Made by a program: the position numbers and the translations under genes | Source: Geodermatophilus sp. TF02-6 | GTDB taxonomy: Bacteria > Actinomycetota > Actinomycetes > Mycobacteriales > Geodermatophilaceae | Assembly: GCF_003319115.1 (NCBI RefSeq) | Contig: NZ_QOHF01000007.1 | Location: 1-64,000, forward strand | Reading direction: 5' to 3' | Length of the DNA: 64,000 nucleotides | Notes under the pieces: model-generated | What the model saw: only the letters and a program-made list of their open reading frames with translations | Told to the model about the DNA's origin: nothing | Database searches by the model: none | Shown here: positions 7,030-15,507 of the stretch, one piece after another | Layout of the letters: every line of letters begins with the position of its first letter | How positions within the stretch are numbered: position 1 is the first letter of the stretch

Positions 7030-8394
7030 GTGGCGGTGCTCGCCGAGCTGGAGCACCGCCTGGGCGTGGCGGCGGCCTTGGACACCGCAGTTGGGCCGAT
7101 CAAGCAGCGTGACCGTGGCCTGTCGGCGGGGCAGTTCCTGCTCGCACTGGCGCAGGCGCAGATGTGCGGGGAGACCGCGCTGGTCGGCTGTGACCGGCGG
7201 CGCGCCGACGCGGTCGCCGAGGAGTTTTCGGCGGTGCCGACGCCGGCATCGACCACCGCGGCGACGCTGGCCCGCCGGTTGTCCGAGGAGCAGTGGCTGT
7301 CGGTGGAAGACGCCCTGGCCGCTGTCGCCGCCCGCGTGCATCGGCTGCTACCGGCCCGGCGACGGGCCGCGCTGGAAGGGCAGCCGCCGACGATCGATCT
7401 GGACACCACCGACACCGAGGTCTACGGCCGGCGCAAGCAGGGCGTGTCGTTCAACCACTGCGGGCAGAGGGTCGGTCGCACCCACCTGGCCAGCTGGGCG
7501 CAGGCCTCGCTGCCGCTGGCCGCCGATCTGCGCGACGGGCGCAGCGACCCGCGCACCTACTCCACAGAGCTGATGCAGCGGGCGCTGGCCGGGCTGGCCC
7601 GGATCGGGGTGTACCGACCCGGCGACCCGACCGCGCCGCGACCGCGGTTTCGGGATGGACACCGGTTACAGAGCGGCGAGCTGGCCCGCGCGGCGGTCGA
7701 GGCCGAAGGCGACTTCAGCATCGGTGTCCGCCGCGGTGAGGCGGTCTGGGCGGCGGTGTCCCGAGTGCCGGCCGGCGGCTGGGCCCCGGCCAAGGGCATG
7801 CCCGGCACCGAGGTCGCCGTCGCCGACTATGCCCCGGCCGGCTGGCCACAGGGCACCGTCTGCATCGTGCGCCGGGTCCGGCACAACGCCGCGGACATCT
7901 CCGCCGACCCGCGCGCCCGGTGGCGGCGCACCATCCCCAAAGAACAGCTCGCCCTGGCCCTCGACGGCGAGGTCGACGCCGTCTACGGCTACTCCTTCAT
8001 CGCCACCAACCTGCCCGCCGACAGCCCAGCACAGGCGGTGGCGATCGAGGCTTGGCATCGTGGTCGCACCGATGTCCAGGACCGCTTCCGCGACGCCAAG
8101 CACGGCGCCGCCCTGCTCCACCTGCCCTGCGGCGACCCGGCGGTGAACACCGCCTGGCTGTGGGCCGCGTTGCTGGCGCTGGCACTCTCGGCGTGGCTAT
8201 AAGAACTCGGCGGTCTCGATGACGGCGACGGCCGCGGCCGGGCGCACCTGGGCGGCCTGCGCCGCGAGCTGATCTGCGTCCCCGCCCGGCTGATCCGCCA
8301 CAGCCGCGAACTCATCCTGCGGCCCGCCCCCGGTCAGCACGGCATCCTCGCCGCCGTCCTGGCTCGGCTACGCACGCTACCGGCAGCGGCCTGA
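7030..8394 (+). pseudogene. IS1380-family transposase, inactivated
   Basis: DDE transposase similar to IS1380 throughout: LTGCGG upstream of 7030, GPIKQRDRGLSAGQFL, LDTTDTEVYGRRKQGV (first Asp), ADPRARWRR, YGYSFIATNL, and EAWHRGRTDVQDRFRDAKHG (Glu region). Two lesions are visible. First, an in-frame TAA at 8200-8202 interrupts it (AWL*ELGGL), while the frame continues with a family-like tail (LRRELICVPARLIRH) to TGA 8394; CAA to TAA is the likely change. Second, the motif MDTGY expected around the second Asp is present only in the +1 frame (ATG 7655), implying a compensated frameshift. The frame is open upstream of 7030 without a start codon. Confidence 0.82.
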
Positions 8395-8616
8395 CTCTCG
8401 GCCTCCCCGGCCCCGACTCCAAGATCACGAGCCTGTGGACCTCCGCCTCCCGGAGCGACATCCCGGCCACTGGGCTGCCCAAACCTCGGCCGGAACGACC
8501 CAATCAAGATCCAACCGCGTGATCGGCGGCGTGCCCGGCACCATCTGCGGAACCGGGTCTGACCGCGCCGTCCCGCGCTCCCGTCCTCACCGCTGCGGCA
8601 GCGGGACGGGCGGAGG

Positions 8617-9045
8617 CTACGGCGACGCCGACGGCCCGCCGGTCGGGGAGTCATCGTCGCCGGCGCGGTCCGGATCGGGCCAGACGTCGTCCGCCCGCCG
8701 CTTGCGCTCGTCCTGCGTGCGCCACCGCCTGACCTCGGCCCGCGCGAGCACGAAGGCCAGTAGCACCGGCCAGACGTACTTCGCCTTGTCCAGGAGCTCC
8801 CGCACCCACGCGGGCAGCTCGGGCAGGTCCCAGTCGGGCAGCGGGATGTTGGGCAGGTCCCAGTCAGGCCACGGGATGGCCGGCAGGTTCCAGTCCGGCA
8901 AGGAGATCGAGAAATGCGGCAGCGGAATGTCGATCCGGGACAGCAGCCACAGCCCGAGCACCGGCAGCAGCACGCCCAGCACGGCGGGCGCGGTGCGGCG
9001 GACGGCGTACCGGTGGGGGTGGGCGCGGATGGCCGCCTCCCGCAC
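8617..9045 (-). CDS. Membrane protein with PDWDLP repeats
   Basis: About 142 aa from a GTG at 9045 (an upstream ATG at 9135 would add residues that merely mirror a TetR remnant on the other strand). One transmembrane segment (APAVLGVLLPVLGLWLL), then a Trp/Pro-rich stretch with three tandem units of the type LPDWDLPxIP, then a second hydrophobic segment (YVWPVLLAFVLA) and a charged tail ending in acidic and Pro residues. The repeats lie in the loop between the two membrane segments. I do not recognise a family; function unknown. The N terminus may be truncated at the junction with the TetR fragment near 9060. Confidence 0.55.
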   Translation of the reverse strand: MREAAIRAHPHRYAVRRTAPAVLGVLLPVLGLWLLSRIDIPLPHFSISLPDWNLPAIPWPDWDLPNIPLPDWDLPELPAWVRELLDKAKYVWPVLLAFVLARAEVRRWRTQDERKRRADDVWPDPDRAGDDDSPTGGPSASP

Positions 9046-9081
9046 CGCGGCCCGCGAGCCGGGCTCCGGGTCGGCGCCCTG

Positions 9082-9333
9082 ATGGGCGACCTGGACGTCG
9101 CGGCCGCGCTCGCCCGCGACGAGGCCGCCGTCCACGACGGGCTGCTGCCCTGGGTCGAGGTCGCCCGGGCCGCCGGCGAGATCCGCAATGACATCCCGGC
9201 CGCCCGGCTGTGCTCCTGGATCACGGTCGTGCTCGACGGCTTCCTCAGCCGCCTCGCCGATGAGCAGGGCTTCACCGTCACCGCGGATCAGGACGTGCTC
9301 GTCGACACCGTCCGGCGCCTGCTCGCGCCGTGA
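9082..9333 (+). pseudogene. C-terminal remnant of a TetR-family regulator
   Basis: About 84 codons that read like the ligand-binding C-terminal part of a TetR/AcrR regulator (LLPWVEVARAAGEIRNDI, SWITVVLDGFLSRLA, DTVRRLLAP). There is no helix-turn-helix N terminus; upstream sequence belongs to the opposite-strand membrane gene. Best explained as a gene cut by a deletion or inversion next to the accessory region. Confidence 0.6.
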
Positions 9334-9481
9334 CCGCGCGGCTCAGCCACGAGGTGTCGGCCCCTCGCCGGCGCGAGACACTACACGCGCGTCAAGCGAT
9401 CACATGCAGTGAGCGGCAGCGGCATGACCAGACCAGCGGTACGTCCTCGTGCCTGCCGACGAACGCAAGTGGCGCCATCCG

Positions 9482-10105
9482 TCACGGCCACATTCCTTGG
9501 CTGACCAGTACGTCGACCTGACGCAGCAACCGTGCGAGGCTCGGCGCCGCCACAGCAGCGGCGTCCGGTTGCCACGCCGTCTCCGCATACTCGGAGATCA
9601 GCGAGGTGTACTCCGGGCCTACCCGCCGTGGACTTCTTCCTGGTGGAACGATGCCGCGCCGGATCAACGCGCTGCTCGAGCGGCGGCACAGGTCGACGAG
9701 CGCCCCCTTCGGATCGGCCAGCTCTTCCGGCGACTGCGGCAGCCGATCACGAGTGACACCGAAGAACGAGGCAAACGTCTGCCCGTCGGCCAGCAGCCAG
9801 GCGTCAAGGGTGTGGACTGCGATACGCAGAGCCAGCGCGGGCGCCTGCTCCTCGGGCGCCAGCAGCCTGCGGCGAAGCGTCATTGCGCAGTCGTTGCCAT
9901 CACGGTCGAGATCACGGACCGCCAGCCATGGGGCATGGCGCGCCGCCTGGTTGTACTTGGCGACACGGCGGTCGAACTCCTGCTTGCCGCGTGTCACCTT
10001 CACCCGGCGCGGATCGACCTCGAGCCCGCGGGTCCGTAACACGGCGGTCATCGCGACCCGGTCCGTCTCACCCTCGACGACGAGGCCCACCAAGCGCGGG
10101 CTCAA
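9482..10105 (-). CDS. TOPRIM-like protein (DUF4276-type), partner of AAA ATPase
   Basis: 207 aa. The N terminus LVVEGETDR (E11, G12, D15) followed by LAVRDLDRDG (D65, D67) is the acidic constellation of TOPRIM/OLD-type nucleases and of DUF4276 proteins, which are commonly encoded beside AAA ATPases. The middle has IAVHTLDAWLLAD, also typical of DUF4276. ATG 10105 overlaps the stop of the ATPase gene by 4 nt, so the two are coupled, ATPase first. By analogy with OLD, Gabija and PARIS systems it may be the nuclease or effector of a two-gene defence unit; that role is inference. Confidence 0.72.
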   Translation of the reverse strand: MSPRLVGLVVEGETDRVAMTAVLRTRGLEVDPRRVKVTRGKQEFDRRVAKYNQAARHAPWLAVRDLDRDGNDCAMTLRRRLLAPEEQAPALALRIAVHTLDAWLLADGQTFASFFGVTRDRLPQSPEELADPKGALVDLCRRSSSALIRRGIVPPGRSPRRVGPEYTSLISEYAETAWQPDAAAVAAPSLARLLRQVDVLVSQGMWP

Positions 10106-11265
10106 CGTGAGGCGAGGTCGATGCGTGCCAGCCGTTCTACGCCTTGGGGCCTCGACCGCGGAAGTCCCACCTCGGCAACGGTCAAGCCACTGTGGATGTC
10201 CTCCAGCGCGTCCTCATCCTCGGCGAGGATGTAACCCGTCGTCCCGTCGTTGCCGACCTCGAGCACGAGCACCTCATCGGGTCCCACGCTCTCGTCACTG
10301 AGCAGGTCGGGACTGTGGGTCGTGAGGATGACCTGGGCGCCGCCCCGTTGGGCGCGTGCGAGAACCGAGGGCAGCATCCGGACGACCTCCGGGTGCAGAG
10401 ACAGCTCCGGTTCCTCGAGCAGGACCGGGGCGCCCCGGCGCTGCACTTCGACCAGGGACCACAGCAGGCCGATGAGCCGCAGCGTCCCGTCGGAGAAGTC
10501 ACTCTCGTCCTGCCTCGCCCCACTGCTTCGCCAGTTCGTGTACCGACTCTCGAGGTGCGGACGACCCGCCGTGTCCTGGGTGATCGACAGCGACTCGAAC
10601 TGGGGTACCGCCACTTGCAGGGCGTCGGTGACACGACGTAACCATGCGTCCCGAGTCTTGACCGGAACGGCGTTCATCCGCGCGATGAAGTCGCCGCCGA
10701 AGGGGTCATCAGGGCGCGTCCCTGCGCGGGACGAGTCACGGATCACCTGCGGCACCAGGTGCAGATAACGCGTGGCCGCGAGGAATTCGGCCACTTCCCG
10801 GAAGTCCTTGTTCGCCGATATCTGCTCCAACGCGGTCTGCGTCAGCCGCTCCGGGTCGTCTTCGTCGTTCGAGTCTGGGCGGTTGAGCACCACCGCACCC
10901 CGGTCCCGGACGACCTCAGTGGCAACCACGACCCGGTTCCGTCCCGCGCCCTCGCCTCGGAAAGAAAGCTCGTAAGTCCAGCGCTGCGGTTCGTCGTCGT
11001 CACCCAGACTCACCTCGACTGAGACATGACCGTGGTTGTTATTTCGGGCGAAGAGACAACGCACACGACTGAGCCCACCGCGCGCGCCAACTGCATCCTG
11101 CAGCCCTCCTCCTGGACCGGCGAGGTCGCGCAGAAAGCGAATCGAGTCCAGGAGGTTGGACTTTCCGGACGCGTTGGGGCCGATCACGATGAGTCGCTGA
11201 CCGACTGGAATCCGTAGGTTCTTGAACGTCCGCCAATTACGCAGGGACAAACTTGTGATGCGCAC
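10102..11265 (-). CDS. AAA/ABC-type ATPase (AAA15/21, RecF/OLD-like)
   Basis: 387 aa. Walker A GPNASGKSN at residues 29-37 right after the N-terminal strand pair 'SLSLRNWRTFKNL'; signature-like SDGTLRLIGLL; Walker B PVLLEEPELSLHPE; H-loop ILTTHSPDLLS. This is the compact OLD/RecF-type ATPase without a long coiled-coil and without its own TOPRIM domain, which is supplied by the next gene. Codon use is less GC-extreme than in the flanking genes (more A/T at third positions), and both flanks hold truncated genes, so the pair looks acquired. Function by context: candidate phage-defence ATPase sensor. Confidence 0.85.
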   Translation of the reverse strand: MRITSLSLRNWRTFKNLRIPVGQRLIVIGPNASGKSNLLDSIRFLRDLAGPGGGLQDAVGARGGLSRVRCLFARNNNHGHVSVEVSLGDDDEPQRWTYELSFRGEGAGRNRVVVATEVVRDRGAVVLNRPDSNDEDDPERLTQTALEQISANKDFREVAEFLAATRYLHLVPQVIRDSSRAGTRPDDPFGGDFIARMNAVPVKTRDAWLRRVTDALQVAVPQFESLSITQDTAGRPHLESRYTNWRSSGARQDESDFSDGTLRLIGLLWSLVEVQRRGAPVLLEEPELSLHPEVVRMLPSVLARAQRGGAQVILTTHSPDLLSDESVGPDEVLVLEVGNDGTTGYILAEDEDALEDIHSGLTVAEVGLPRSRPQGVERLARIDLASR

Positions 11266-11480
11266 ACGGCCTCCTGTCTCGCGAGATCACTCTACGAGTC
11301 CGGGAGACCAAGACGAAGACGCGCGCGGTGTCGACCCGAGTCCGTCAGCAGCGTGACGCTCCCGTCGGCCCAGGAGAACCAGCGCCGTCGGGTTGGTGCT
11401 GCACCACCTCACCGTTGCTCTGGTGGTCACTCGGTGGACGAGCATGCGAAACGGTTCGCGGCCTGACTTGCCGACGGCGA

Positions 11481-12227
11481 TCAACCGGCTGATCGCCGCA
11501 TCGACCACATCTGGGCCGGGCGCTCGAACTGGGTGGCGATCTCCCAGCTCACCGGCGTGGCGGTCTCCTTGCGGAAGTTGGCGACCGCCACCCGCGCCAG
11601 CTCCGGGTCGGCGGCCACCCGGGAGGCCAGCTCCAGCGCACGGGACTCCACCGCGTCGTCGTCCACCGACTCCCAGGCCAGGCCCAGCTGCACGGCCCGG
11701 TCGCCGTCGATCTCCTCACCGAACAGCGCCATCGCCGCCGCCGCCTCGCGGCCGATCAGCCGGGACAGGATCACGAAGTGCCCACCGCCCGGGTGCATCC
11801 CCCGCCTGAGGAACCCGCACAGCAGCCGGGCGTCGCGAGCGACGATGCGCAGGTCGGTGGCCAGCAGCATGTTCATCCCCGCGCCTACCGCCGAGCCGCG
11901 CACCGCCGCGACGGTCGGCACGCGGACCTGCCCCAGCCGGTAGAAGGAGTCGTAGATGGTCGACATGCCCGCGTAGGCGGCGGGCTCCGCGGGGTCGCGG
12001 CCGGCGTCGGTCAGCGTCTGGATGTCCCCGCCCGCGCAGAACGACCTCCCCACCGCCCGCACGACGAGTGCCCCGACCTCCGGGCGGGCGTCCACCTCGT
12101 CGAACAGCGCGCTCAGCTCGGCGGCCATCGGAGGGGTCAGCGCGTTGCGCCGCTCCGGTGCGTTCAGCGTCACCACCGCCACCGCGCCGTCGACCTCGAG
12201 CAGCACCTCACCGGAGCCAGCAGCCAC
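11481..12227 (-). CDS. Enoyl-CoA hydratase/isomerase family protein, C-terminus shortened
   Basis: 248 aa from GTG 12227, which follows a GAGAGGTGGG ribosome site (the frame runs to 12272). Crotonase fold: first oxyanion-hole SFCAGGDIQTL, second GSAVGAGMNMLLATDLRI. The usual end of the family (a further helix of roughly 20 residues after the WSMR helix) is missing: the protein stops five codons after QMWSMR. The break coincides with the border of the ATPase/TOPRIM cassette, so the 3' end was probably lost when that DNA inserted. Activity may survive because the missing part is the trimerisation tail; this is uncertain. Confidence 0.78.
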   Translation of the reverse strand: MAAGSGEVLLEVDGAVAVVTLNAPERRNALTPPMAAELSALFDEVDARPEVGALVVRAVGRSFCAGGDIQTLTDAGRDPAEPAAYAGMSTIYDSFYRLGQVRVPTVAAVRGSAVGAGMNMLLATDLRIVARDARLLCGFLRRGMHPGGGHFVILSRLIGREAAAAMALFGEEIDGDRAVQLGLAWESVDDDAVESRALELASRVAADPELARVAVANFRKETATPVSWEIATQFERPAQMWSMRRSAG

Positions 12228-12299
12228 GAGCCCACCTCTCGTCGGGCGGCCGGCCTGCTGCCGGCCGTTCACGAGATGGCATCAGACCACGGACGGCGC

Positions 12300-13712
12300 T
12301 CAGACCGCGGCCGGCACCCGATCGCCCGGACGACGACGGGCGGACCGGACGACGGTGCGCGCCAGCCGCATGGGACCGGTGTCCCACGGTCGCAGGACCT
12401 CCGGGGCGGCGTCGGCGACCGGCGCCTCGACCGCCGCAGCAGCCGCCGCCGCAGCCCGCTCGGCCGCGGCCCGCTCGGCCGCCAGCGCCGCCTCGGCCGC
12501 CCGGCGCCGGGCCAGCACGGCCTCCTTCTGCCGGTCGATCCGCTCCCGCTCGGCCATCACCAGCAGCTCCTCGCGCGCCTGCGCGACGGTGAGCCGCGAC
12601 GCCTGCTGCATCTGCTCGACCTCGACGTCGCCGGAGTCCCGCATCGCCGCGAGCCGGTCGTAGGCGCTGGGCGGGCCGAAGGTGAGCAGCAGCTTCACCA
12701 GCACCGGCAGGACCTCGATGCACATGAACAGCAGCGACAGCATCGCCTGCGCGGCCGCCAGCGTGGCGTTGCGGTCGCCGAGCCGGTGCAGCGCCTCCAG
12801 CCGGATGAGGATGCCGCCGTTGGCCTCGTTGGTCGCGTCGAACGCCGACTGTAGCCGGTCCTGCTCCGCGGTCAGCCGGGCCAGCTCCGCGTTGTCGGTG
12901 TCCAGCGACGACGCGGCCTGCTGGGCGGCGCGCGCCTCGGCGGCCGAGGCGGCCGCGACGGCGGCGTCCAGCTCGCCCTCGGCCGACGTGACGACGGCGG
13001 CCTGCGCGTCCGCGGCCGCCCGGGCCTGCTCGTAGGCGGTGCCTGTCCCGGCCTCGCCGGTACCGCACGTGCCGTCGAGCTCGCACTGCGCCCTGGTCTG
13101 CAGCTCCTGCGCGGTGGCCAGCGCCTGGTCGTAGGCGGCCTGTTTCGCCGTCACCGCGCCGTGCACCGCCGCCAGCTCCGCGTCGCTCTGCCCGCCGCTG
13201 GCCACGACCGCCTCCTCGGTGGCGATCCGCTCCCGCAGCGCCGGCAGGCCGGCGAACCGGGCGTCGGACTCCAGCGACGTCCGGTACGCGTCGGCGGCTT
13301 GCGCCTGCATCGCCACGATCTCGGTGTCGATCTCCTTGTGGAACACCTGCAGGGTCAGCGGCGTCGCGACGACCGCGCCCAGCACCAGCGCCAGCCCCAC
13401 CCGGGGCACGGCCAGCACCAGGTTGCGCCTGAGCGACGCGTCGTGCGCCATGCCGACCAGCAGCATCCGGTCGAGGTTGACCACGACCGCGCCCCAGCCC
13501 AGGCCGACGAGCAGCGCGAACGGCCACCACACGCCCAGCGCCATGTGCACGGCGAACGCCATCGACAGGACGGCGAGCCCGCCGGTGCTCAGCAGGACGC
13601 CGCCCAGCGCGACGAACCGCGGCCGCGCGCCGGTCGCCGCCTCCAGCACGTCGGGACGCGCCCCGCCGAGCACGGCCAGGCCGTCGCCGATCCGCCGCTG
13701 CCGATCTGCCAT
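12300..13712 (-). CDS. DUF4407 membrane protein with long coiled coil
   Basis: 470 aa. Three N-terminal membrane segments (about residues 30-52, 55-75, 100-122), with VVVNLDRMLL after the second, then a long Ala/Glu/Gln-rich helical region (about 130-300), a fourth membrane segment (LSLLFMCIEVLPVLVKLLLTF) and a basic, Ala-rich cytoplasmic coiled coil. This arrangement is the DUF4407 family. ATG 13712 is preceded by a GGAG ribosome site; the longer frame to 14081 is not supported. The helical section between segments 3 and 4 should lie outside the membrane. Function unknown. Confidence 0.85.
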   Translation of the reverse strand: MADRQRRIGDGLAVLGGARPDVLEAATGARPRFVALGGVLLSTGGLAVLSMAFAVHMALGVWWPFALLVGLGWGAVVVNLDRMLLVGMAHDASLRRNLVLAVPRVGLALVLGAVVATPLTLQVFHKEIDTEIVAMQAQAADAYRTSLESDARFAGLPALRERIATEEAVVASGGQSDAELAAVHGAVTAKQAAYDQALATAQELQTRAQCELDGTCGTGEAGTGTAYEQARAAADAQAAVVTSAEGELDAAVAAASAAEARAAQQAASSLDTDNAELARLTAEQDRLQSAFDATNEANGGILIRLEALHRLGDRNATLAAAQAMLSLLFMCIEVLPVLVKLLLTFGPPSAYDRLAAMRDSGDVEVEQMQQASRLTVAQAREELLVMAERERIDRQKEAVLARRRAAEAALAAERAAAERAAAAAAAAVEAPVADAAPEVLRPWDTGPMRLARTVVRSARRRPGDRVPAAV

Positions 13713-13912
13713 CCGGAGCTCCCCGGGCGACGGGGGTCGTGGGTCAGCCGCCGCCTCAGCTGGCCTATCGGCAGCATCGCGCGCACCGACGACCGTGGTC
13801 CGTCCCACCGGCCCCGTCCGCCACAGCTCTTCGGCGCGGGTCCGGCGCCGGGCGTCGTCCGCCGTGCCTACCGTGGGCGGGCGCGCCGGGGCGCTCAGCG
13901 AGGAGGGTGGCG

Positions 13913-14116
13913 GTGGACGGCGAGGCGGAGGTCGTGACCAGCCCGGACGGGACGGCGAGCCCGCCCTGGGCGGCGCAGGCGGTCGACGTCCTGGCCGCGC
14001 AGCTCCCGGACGCCCGGGTGGCGACGCTGTCCGGAGCCGGGCACGAGGGGGTCGACACCGCCGCGGCCGCGGCCGCCGCACGCCTCACCTGCTTCTCCGG
14101 AGACCCGCGACGGTGA
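13913..14116 (+). CDS. Small ORF, possible alpha/beta-hydrolase C-terminal remnant
   Basis: 67 codons from GTG 13913, seven bases after AGGAGG. The translation (AAQAVDVLAAQLPDARVATL then SGAGHEGV) resembles the last strand, helix and catalytic-His loop of an alpha/beta hydrolase, without the rest of the enzyme. Its stop overlaps the GTG of the following lipoprotein gene, so it may be retained as a translated leader of that operon. Real product or decayed gene is unresolved. Confidence 0.4.
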   Translation: MDGEAEVVTSPDGTASPPWAAQAVDVLAAQLPDARVATLSGAGHEGVDTAAAAAAARLTCFSGDPRR

Positions 14117-15237
14117 CGCCGCGCCGCGCCCGCCGCACCGCCGCGGCCCTCGCCGTCGTCCTGGCCACCGCCGCCTGCACCGGCGGGAGCGGCGACGAGG
14201 TCGGGCCGGCGCAGGTCGACGTCCCCGACGACTCCCTCGCCCTGCTCGGCACCGTCGACCTGGACGCCGCCGTCGACGGCGACGCCCGCCTCTCCGACCT
14301 CGCGCCCTCCCCCGACGGCGACCCGGTCGCCCTCCTCGGCGACGGCGGCACGCGCAGCTGGCTGGTCGACGTCACGACCGGTGACGGGGGGCCGACCGCG
14401 ACCGGCGTCCGCGAGATCCCCGCCGTCGGGGACGACGCCGAGCTCGCCGTCCTGCCCGACGGCGGCGCCCTCGTCGCGGGCACGAACCCGACCGCCGGCT
14501 ACCGACTGCTCACCGTCCCGCCCGGCGGGACGACGCCCACCGTCACCGACCTCGGGCTGCGCCCCGACCGCGCGACCACCGCCCTCTCCCCCGACGGGCG
14601 CACGTTCTACGCCGCCGTGGCCCTGCCCGACGCCGGCCCCGCCCAGCTCCTCGCCGTCGACCTCGCCGCCGGCACCGTCCGCACCACCGCCCCGGTCGTC
14701 CCCGACGGCACCGTCGCCGCCCTGGCCGCCCGTCCGGACGGCGGCCTCGCCGCGCTGCTCGAGACCGCAGGACGCACCGTGCTCGGCGAGTACGACGCGG
14801 ACCTCCGGCCGGTCGGCGAGCCGGTCGACCTCGTCCCCGAGGCCCCGGTCAGCTCCCCGGCCGACCTGGCGCTCACCGCGGACGGCACCGCGGTCGCCAC
14901 CCTGCACCTCGGCGAGGCGCGCAGCAGCGGAGAGCTGGTCGCCGTGGCGGACGGCGCGGTGCAGACCGTCGTCGTCCTGGACGGCGTCGGCGACTCCGCC
15001 CTCGACCTCGCCATCGCCGCGGACGGCCGCACCGCCGCCGTGCCCCGGGCCGACCTGATGTTCCCGGCCGAGCTGATCACCGTCGACCTGGCGACCGGCG
15101 AGCGGGTCGCCGAGGTGCGGCTGTGCCCCGGCGCCGGCGTCCTCGGCCAGGTCGCACCCGTGGACGGCGGGGTCGTCGTCACCGGCTCGTGCATCGACGA
15201 CGACGGACCGCAAGCGACGGCGTTCCTCGTCGGTTGA
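14113..15237 (+). CDS. Lipoprotein with beta-propeller-like repeats
   Basis: 374 aa from GTG 14113 (overlapping the preceding stop). Signal peptide with lipobox LATAAC gives a lipid-anchored extracytoplasmic protein. The mature part consists of recurring blades with DGG or DGT turns (SPDGDPVALLGDGG, LPDGGALVAG, LSPDGRTFYAAV, RPDGGLAALLE, TADGTAVATLH, AADGRTAAVP), the spacing of a WD40/YVTN-like propeller of six or seven blades. Two late Cys residues (LCPG, GSCID) could form a disulfide. Ligand unknown. Confidence 0.75.
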   Translation: MTPRRARRTAAALAVVLATAACTGGSGDEVGPAQVDVPDDSLALLGTVDLDAAVDGDARLSDLAPSPDGDPVALLGDGGTRSWLVDVTTGDGGPTATGVREIPAVGDDAELAVLPDGGALVAGTNPTAGYRLLTVPPGGTTPTVTDLGLRPDRATTALSPDGRTFYAAVALPDAGPAQLLAVDLAAGTVRTTAPVVPDGTVAALAARPDGGLAALLETAGRTVLGEYDADLRPVGEPVDLVPEAPVSSPADLALTADGTAVATLHLGEARSSGELVAVADGAVQTVVVLDGVGDSALDLAIAADGRTAAVPRADLMFPAELITVDLATGERVAEVRLCPGAGVLGQVAPVDGGVVVTGSCIDDDGPQATAFLVG

Positions 15238-15321
15238 GCCGCCGGGACGGCGCGTCGGGCGGGCCCGCCACCCCCGGCTGAGCGTCCTCGGCCGACCGCT
15301 GAGCGTCGACGGCCTCCCCGT

Positions 15322-15393
15322 GTCGATCATGGGGTTGTGGCCGGCCAACTCGGCGTGTCTGCCCGTGTCACCCGCAACAACCCCATGATCGAC
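15322..15393. repeat. Dispersed palindrome family 1, copy 1
   Basis: Perfect 17-bp inverted repeat: GTCGATCATGGGGTTGT (15322-15338) and its complement (15377-15393), with a 38-nt loop holding GGCGTGTC and CCGTGTC. Same family at 17488, 23577 and 54503. It lies between two same-strand genes and could act as a terminator. Confidence 0.85.
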
Positions 15394-15507
15394 TCGAGGG
15401 GGGAGAGCCGTCGACCCGGTCCGGGGAGCCGACCTGTCCGCGGACGTGTCCGGACGGCGTCGCCCGGGCACGGACCCCGGCACCGACCGCCGTCGCGAAG
15501 GAGCCCC

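Larger units (their letters stand above)
6871..8394 (+). mobile_element. Inactive IS1380-type insertion element
   Basis: Minimum extent of an IS1380-like insertion sequence, from the nested inverted repeat upstream of the transposase to the end of its extended reading frame. The true ends were not identified: no convincing terminal inverted repeat or target duplication could be matched by eye between about 6830-6870 and 8395-8520. The transposase carries at least two inactivating lesions, so the element should no longer move on its own. Confidence 0.7.

Noticed and set aside
6830-8520. Terminal inverted repeats and target duplication of the IS
   Set aside because: No pair of matching ends could be found by eye; the reported extent is a minimum.
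11287-11508. Minus-strand ORF of 73 aa between the ATPase and enoyl-CoA hydratase genes
   Set aside because: No recognisable motif, overlaps the hydratase end and has no ribosome site; probably chance.
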